From contig JAYZDF010000126.1 of the NCBI GenBank assembly GCA_036337945.1, forward strand, positions 1 through 9,062: a stretch of DNA of 9,062 bases, written 5' to 3'. Of this stretch, positions 6,566 to 9,062 are shown in pieces (positions within the stretch are counted from its first letter, which is position 1; each line of letters starts with the position of its first letter). The translations under genes were made by a program, and so were the position numbers. A model generated the notes under the pieces. The model worked only from the letters and a program-made list of their open reading frames with translations, did not search any database and had not been told where the DNA came from. This stretch comes from JAYZDF01 sp036337945 (lineage in GTDB: Bacteria > Myxococcota > Kuafuiibacteriia > Kuafuiibacteriales > Kuafuiibacteriaceae).

Positions 6566-7264
6566 TTATGTTTTGGGATTAGCGCGGAATCGGTATCCTA
6601 CACTTCGGAGGGTTTCAACGGCATCTCCCATTCTTCCGAGTTTCTGGCGAAGGCGCTTTACATGAGTGTCAACTGTACGAGTGGTGACGTCCGCCTGAAT
6701 ACCCCAGACATCATTGAGAAGTTGCTGGCGAGATTGAACTCGGCCTCGTCGATTCATAAGAACTGACAATAATTTGAATTCGATAGCGGTCAGGTTGAGT
6801 TCTTCGTCATCTAACCAAACTTGATGTCCCTCAACATCCACGCGAAGGGCACCGAAGGTCAGGCTTTGAGTTGTAGCCTGGCTTTCCGTTTGCCGGCGGC
6901 GCAAAAGAGATCTCACACGAAGCATCAGTTCACGAACGCTAAATGGCTTTACCACATAATCATCTGCGCCCAGCTCAAAGCCGACTACTCGATCGATCTC
7001 TTCTCCTTTCGCAGTGAGCATGATGATTGGGATAGACTGGGTCTTTTCTTGAGCCCGAAGCTGACGACAAACCTCCGTTCCCAAAATATCCGGCAACATC
7101 ACGTCGAGAAGAATCAAGTCGGGAACCGGATCTTTGCTGGCTTCTTTTAAAGCAGAAGTCCCGTCGAAGGCAGTACGAGTTTGGTACGCTTCGCGTTCAA
7201 GATTATATTGCAACGTGGTCACAAGATCTTGTTCATCATCAACAACGAGAATCAATTTAGACAT
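6566..7264 (-). CDS. phoB: Phosphate-regulon response regulator PhoB (OmpR/PhoB family)
   Basis: The 232-residue protein has an N-terminal receiver domain (1-124) with the acidic pair D9-D10, phosphoacceptor D54, T84 and K106 of KPF. A winged-helix DNA-binding domain follows (about 136-228), with recognition-helix residues TRTVDTHVKRLRQKLG (195-210) and the closing VETLRSVGYRF (217-227). Phosphorylated by PhoR, it should bind Pho boxes and recruit RNA polymerase. GAGG at 7273-7276 is a ribosome binding site 8 nt before the ATG. Upstream lies a convincing Pho box with a -10, so it probably activates itself. phoR follows after 6 nt as an operon. The OmpR family is large and the gene name rests on kinase, boxes and transporter context together. 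Confidence 0.9.
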   Translation of the reverse strand: MSKLILVVDDEQDLVTTLQYNLEREAYQTRTAFDGTSALKEASKDPVPDLILLDVMLPDILGTEVCRQLRAQEKTQSIPIIMLTAKGEEIDRVVGFELGADDYVVKPFSVRELMLRVRSLLRRRQTESQATTQSLTFGALRVDVEGHQVWLDDEELNLTAIEFKLLSVLMNRRGRVQSRQQLLNDVWGIQADVTTRTVDTHVKRLRQKLGRMGDAVETLRSVGYRFRANPKT

Positions 7265-7272
7265 GACTTGGA

Positions 7273-7276
7273 CCTC
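7273..7276 (-). promoter_or_regulatory. Ribosome binding site of phoB
   Basis: GAGG on the minus strand lies 8 nt before the ATG at 7264. It is only just downstream of the proposed -10 (7277-7282), so a transcript from that -10 would start after it and lack it. Confidence 0.5.
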
Positions 7277-7311
7277 ACTATAGCAATGACCTCATGACAC
7301 TCATGTGACAA
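7277..7311 (-). promoter_or_regulatory. Pho box and -10 element of the phoB promoter
   Basis: On the minus strand TTGTCAC (7311-7305), ATGA and GTGTCAT (7300-7294) form two half-sites 11 bp apart, matching CTGTCAT at 5 and 6 of 7 positions. TATAGT (7282-7277) follows after 11 nt, the arrangement known for enteric Pho promoters, where the Pho box replaces the -35. This is the strongest regulatory site in the window and supports autoregulation of phoBR. Confidence 0.72.
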
Positions 7312-7338
7312 ATATTCCACGTGTTAGAGACCCTACGT

Positions 7339-8085
7339 TCAAGACGACCAAGGAGTCCAGCCCGAAAGATAAAGACCATAACACCCTAATATTGTTATAA
7401 AATAACTCATCGCAACCATGGCGGAAGGCCAACGAGAATAACGAAGTTGGTCCATTGGTAAATGATCTGTCCGGACCGGGCGTAAAATAAACCAATAGGC
7501 CGCCGTAGCCATAAGCCCACCCGCGATAACGTCTGCCAAAAAATGCTGCTTTACGAGCATAGTGGATGCGACGATCAAAATGCCCACAGCAAAGCTAATG
7601 GCGCCAACCCATCGGTCTACTTTTAGACATGCGAGCGCGCCTAGCATCGCATTGGCGACGTGCAGGGACGGAAAGCAGTTCACTGGTAAATCAACAAAAT
7701 AGCAGAGCTTTAGCCCCCAGGTGATAAAGTCATCTCCGACCAAACTCGAGATTTCCGGCCGAAGGGTCATCTGCACCGGGAGCAAAAGAAATATCAACAT
7801 CGCCGTGGACTCAACGACAATGTAGCAAAGGGCAACTCGTCGAAAGACCAAGCGGTCTTTCACCAAGAAAAGAGGAAGAAAAGCGGTGTAAAAGATTGCG
7901 ACATAGATGAATATCCAAGAAGGCCAAAGCGGGAGTGCTTGGTCAAACGCGGTAGAAACGTCGACCGGCGACAAATTGATGACATAATGTGAAATCGGAA
8001 AATACAGGCTGTAAATCCCAACTTCGACCGCCAATATGAGCGTCCGTTCGGTCACCCGACCAAAGCGGTAATTGTGGGCATCCAT
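7339..8085 (-). CDS. PAP2-superfamily integral membrane phosphatase/phosphotransferase
   Basis: The 248-residue protein has about six hydrophobic segments (near 15-35, 57-75, 84-104, 143-177, 187-201 and 222-240). The PAP2 core is visible as CFPSLHVA at 137-144 (a PSLH form of the PSGH motif, H142) and KQHFLADVIAG at 179-189 with H181 and D185. In this form the usual SR of motif 3 is replaced, as in the PAP2_3 branch that includes inositolphosphotransferase-like enzymes. It may remove or transfer a phosphate or phospho-headgroup on a lipid at the membrane; the substrate cannot be told. The ATG at 8085 has no clear Shine-Dalgarno; an in-frame TAA 21 nt upstream of it rules out a much longer protein, and GTG at codon 11 is an alternative. 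It lies 74 nt upstream of phoB on the same strand with no terminator-like hairpin between, so read-through into phoBR is possible. Confidence 0.8.
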   Translation of the reverse strand: MDAHNYRFGRVTERTLILAVEVGIYSLYFPISHYVINLSPVDVSTAFDQALPLWPSWIFIYVAIFYTAFLPLFLVKDRLVFRRVALCYIVVESTAMLIFLLLPVQMTLRPEISSLVGDDFITWGLKLCYFVDLPVNCFPSLHVANAMLGALACLKVDRWVGAISFAVGILIVASTMLVKQHFLADVIAGGLMATAAYWFILRPVRTDHLPMDQLRYSRWPSAMVAMSYFITILGCYGLYLSGWTPWSS

Positions 8086-8126
8086 CGAGAAATGAGTGTA
8101 CCGCGCTTACTTAGGGAGGTCTATAT

Positions 8127-8138
8127 CGTACTAGTATG
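8127..8138. repeat. Short near-palindrome in the divergent gap
   Basis: CGTACTAGTATG is a palindrome at 10 of 12 positions, centred on ACTAGT, lying 42 nt upstream of the PAP2 start and about 95 nt upstream of the lipoprotein start. It could be an operator for either gene, but a palindrome of this size may occur by chance. Confidence 0.2.
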
Positions 8139-8237
8139 TACAATCCCTACTTGTTTTGGCACGCTCTTCGGCCTTTGGAGTCATATTTTTCTGGGCAAAA
8201 CAGACATACTTCCGGCATGTTCTTATGGAAATCATGA
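8136..8237 (+). CDS. Possible 33-codon small ORF overlapping the lipoprotein start
   Basis: ATG at 8136 opens a 33-codon frame (beginning MYNPYLFWHALRP) that ends with TGA at 8235-8237, overlapping the lipoprotein ATG as ATGA. GGGAGG at 8114-8119 is a strong Shine-Dalgarno-like sequence, but 16 nt is too far for the ATG at 8136 and no usual start codon lies at the right distance. The peptide has no recognisable feature. It is listed because of the ATGA overlap, which could couple translation. Confidence 0.15.
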   Translation: MYNPYLFWHALRPLESYFSGQNRHTSGMFLWKS

Positions 8238-9062
8238 CAAAACTTTCTCAGAATCACCGACTTCTATTTGGTCTATGCGCAGCCATGGCCTTCTCCGCCT
8301 GCGGCAAAGGTGGCCTCGCTGGTCTGAACCAGAACGAAGCAAACAACAACACGCCTGGATCCAATGTTCCAGCCAATGCTTCGATCACGCGGATTGAAGT
8401 CAGCCCCGCGGTTCTCGAACTGATCGAAGGTTCGAGCGTGAGCTTGGTTGTGACTGGTTTCGATAATGAGGGCAAGGAAGAGACCCTCACCACTGGACTC
8501 AGCTTCACCAGCAGCAACGAAACCGTCGCCACGATCGATGCCATGGGGATTGTGGTCGCGATAGGACCGGGCGAAGCGGACTTGAAGGTCCAATACGGAG
8601 ATTTGACGGCAAGTGCCAAGGTATCAGTTCCAGATGCGAGCTTGGTTGAAATCACGATCTCGCCAGATACCGTCACGACGGCCATCGGAGGTTCGACTCA
8701 GCTACAAGCATTCGGCGTTTTAGATGATGGCGCGAAAATCGATTTGTCCAGTGTCGCGACTTGGAAAAGCTCAGATGATTCTGTAGTCACCGTAGATGAG
8801 CAAGGCATGACCCAAGCTCTGGCGGGCGGCGAAGCCGTCATCACAGCTGAGTTCTCAGGACTAACAGCCACTGCGAACTTTCAAGTTTCCGAAGCGAAGG
8901 TCGTCGGGCTTCGTTTAGAACCTAGCGAATTAACGCTCGCGCCTGGTAGCAGCGCGCAACTGACTGTCACCGCATTTCTTGACGATGGAACCCAAGCAGA
9001 TCTGACCCAATCCATTAAATGGGAAACGAGCGACGACCAAATCGTGACGGTCGATGCCGGAT
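8234..9062 (+). CDS. Lipoprotein with tandem BIG_2 (bacterial Ig-like) repeats, C-terminus outside window
   Basis: The first 276 codons are visible and the frame is open to the right end. The N-terminus is a lipoprotein signal peptide: K3 and R9, a hydrophobic stretch and the lipobox FSAC with C23. Glycine at +2 gives no inner-membrane retention signal, so outer-membrane or surface location is expected (inference). A linker rich in Asn and Gly (24-50) precedes repeats of exactly 86 residues: first units at R53 (RIEVSP), E139 (EITISP) and G225 (GLRLEP), each followed by a hydrophobic strand, a 'W/F-x-S-S' block such as WKSSDD (177-182), and a 'V-T-V-D' block. These fit BIG_2 Ig-like domains found in surface and adhesin proteins. 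ATG at 8225 (same frame) is an alternative start adding MEI; neither has a clear ribosome binding site. Confidence 0.85.
   Translation, partial: MTKLSQNHRLLFGLCAAMAFSACGKGGLAGLNQNEANNNTPGSNVPANASITRIEVSPAVLELIEGSSVSLVVTGFDNEGKEETLTTGLSFTSSNETVATIDAMGIVVAIGPGEADLKVQYGDLTASAKVSVPDASLVEITISPDTVTTAIGGSTQLQAFGVLDDGAKIDLSSVATWKSSDDSVVTVDEQGMTQALAGGEAVITAEFSGLTATANFQVSEAKVVGLRLEPSELTLAPGSSAQLTVTAFLDDGTQADLTQSIKWETSDDQIVTVDAG

Noticed and set aside
8233..8242. TTTGTCATGA on the minus strand as a Pho box for the PAP2 gene
   Set aside because: It is a single unit, with no partner 11 bp away, lies about 150 bp from the PAP2 start and overlaps the lipoprotein start codon.
8074..8397. A 107-codon plus-strand frame with a hydrophobic start
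   Set aside because: It overlaps the PAP2 start on one side and the lipoprotein in another frame on the other. The lipoprotein frame has a lipobox and BIG_2 repeats, so this one is a shadow.

Overview
The window carries seven genes: five complete ones and two cut by the window ends. It looks like a bacterial chromosome of roughly balanced base composition, with dense coding and short gaps. The organism is Gram-negative in style: an exported lipoprotein with Ig-like BIG_2 repeats and a PhoR with a large extracytoplasmic loop. The combination would fit a delta-proteobacterial or Bdellovibrionota-type genome, but that placement is an inference with low confidence. No rRNA, tRNA, CRISPR array, insertion sequence or integrase was seen.

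Layout. Positions 1-2726 (minus strand) hold the first 908 codons of a very large protein whose 3' end lies outside the window. It has no named family that I recognise, but its middle part resembles an ADP-ribosyltransferase (ART)-like fold. A 225-bp divergent intergenic region (2727-2951) follows, rich in repeats, with a promoter candidate for the large gene and a Pho-box-like array facing right. Next come a Na+/phosphate cotransporter (2952-4091) and a PhoU-like protein (4095-4790), 3 nt apart on the plus strand. Convergent with them, only 2 nt away, are phoR (4793-6559) and phoB (6566-7264), both on the minus strand, with phoB first. Upstream of phoB on the same strand is a PAP2-family membrane phosphatase/phosphotransferase (7339-8085). 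After a 148-bp divergent gap, a lipoprotein with 86-residue BIG_2 repeats starts at 8234 and runs off the right end.

How the genes fit together. The centre is a compact phosphate module: Pi uptake (NptA-like), a PhoU-like partner, and the PhoR/PhoB two-component system. Both the transporter and phoB are preceded by 11-bp-spaced direct repeats related to the PhoB half-site CTGTCAT, and both upstream regions share the 9-mer TGTCATGAG. The best reading is that PhoB controls its own gene and the transporter. No Pst ABC transporter genes are present here, so the PhoU-like protein may link PhoR to the Na+/Pi carrier instead (inference). The PAP2 gene may join phosphate metabolism through phospholipid turnover, but only its position suggests this.

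The item most likely to be new is the large ART-like protein at the left edge. It is long, apparently cytoplasmic, and has strongly motif-like blocks, yet I cannot assign it a family.
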